Assembly: GCA_900768425.1 (NCBI GenBank)
Contig: CAAGCR010000074.1
Span: 1-13,843, forward strand
DNA length: 13,843 bases
From: Clostridia bacterium
Lineage (GTDB): Bacteria > Bacillota > Clostridia > Christensenellales > UBA1242
Direction: 5' to 3'
Shown: positions 13,824-13,843 of the stretch, piece after piece
Position numbering within the stretch: position 1 is the stretch's first letter
How the letters are laid out: every line of letters starts with the position of its first letter
Notes under the pieces: model-generated
The model's input: only the letters and a program-made list of their open reading frames with translations
Told to the model about the DNA's origin: nothing
Databases searched by the model: none
Translations under genes and position numbers: made by a program

Positions 13824-13843
13824 AGATCGGAAGAGCACACGTC
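13824..13843 (+). other. Sequencing-adapter remnant at the contig end
   Basis: The last 20 bases, starting AGATCGGAAGAGC, match the start of the Illumina TruSeq read-1 adapter. They are not genomic and should be trimmed. Confidence 0.95.

Overview
The window is strongly AT-rich (I judge by eye about 30% G+C) and reads as a low-GC Firmicutes chromosome fragment, most likely an uncultured Clostridia-type gut bacterium. The reasons are the PdaB-type spore polysaccharide deacetylase, the tandem OB-fold SSB-like protein, FtsQ/DivIB next to MurA, AAGGAG-type ribosome binding sites, ThyX instead of ThyA in this stretch, and dispersed short hairpin repeats of a kind I associate with gut Clostridia. 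TAA, TAG and TGA all end genes and Trp is encoded by TGG, so I see no sign of stop-codon reassignment. It is an assembled contig rather than finished sequence: the last 20 bases (13824-13843) match the start of the Illumina TruSeq adapter.

Layout: (1) 3-1280, the 3' part of a GLUG-repeat surface protein, closed by a strong bidirectional terminator. (2) 1408-2049 (minus), a small ABC-type ATPase with every catalytic motif degenerate. (3) 2288-4571, murA then ftsQ/divIB, an envelope and division pair separated and followed by two copies of a multi-hairpin repeat. (4) 4722-5336, a family-6-like uracil/hypoxanthine-DNA glycosylase. (5) 5621-5799, a self-contained tRNA-Val(UAC) unit with promoter and terminator. 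(6) 6123-6728, a two-HTH XRE regulator with its own promoter, operator-like dyad and terminator. (7) 6950-8378, an overlapping pair: secreted PdaB-like deacetylase and tandem OB-fold SSB-like protein. (8) 8379-9371, a gene-free island of nearly 1 kb holding at least five repeat structures, including a 197-bp nested palindrome with 17-bp perfect ends. (9) 9372-11060, argS, ended by a terminator shared with the convergent lysR. (10) 11163-13269, a LysR regulator divergent from a long two-part thyX around a 21-bp dyad. (11) 13399-13823, an unrecognised protein cut off by the contig end.

Most genes are housekeeping: peptidoglycan precursor synthesis (MurA), septum formation (FtsQ), base repair, Arg-tRNA charging, dTMP synthesis. 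I did not find a clear multi-gene undescribed system. The items most worth a second look are the degenerate ABC ATPase, the ThyX whose signature motif is split between its two halves, the LysR/thyX divergon, and the structured repeats whose stems are conserved with compensating changes.
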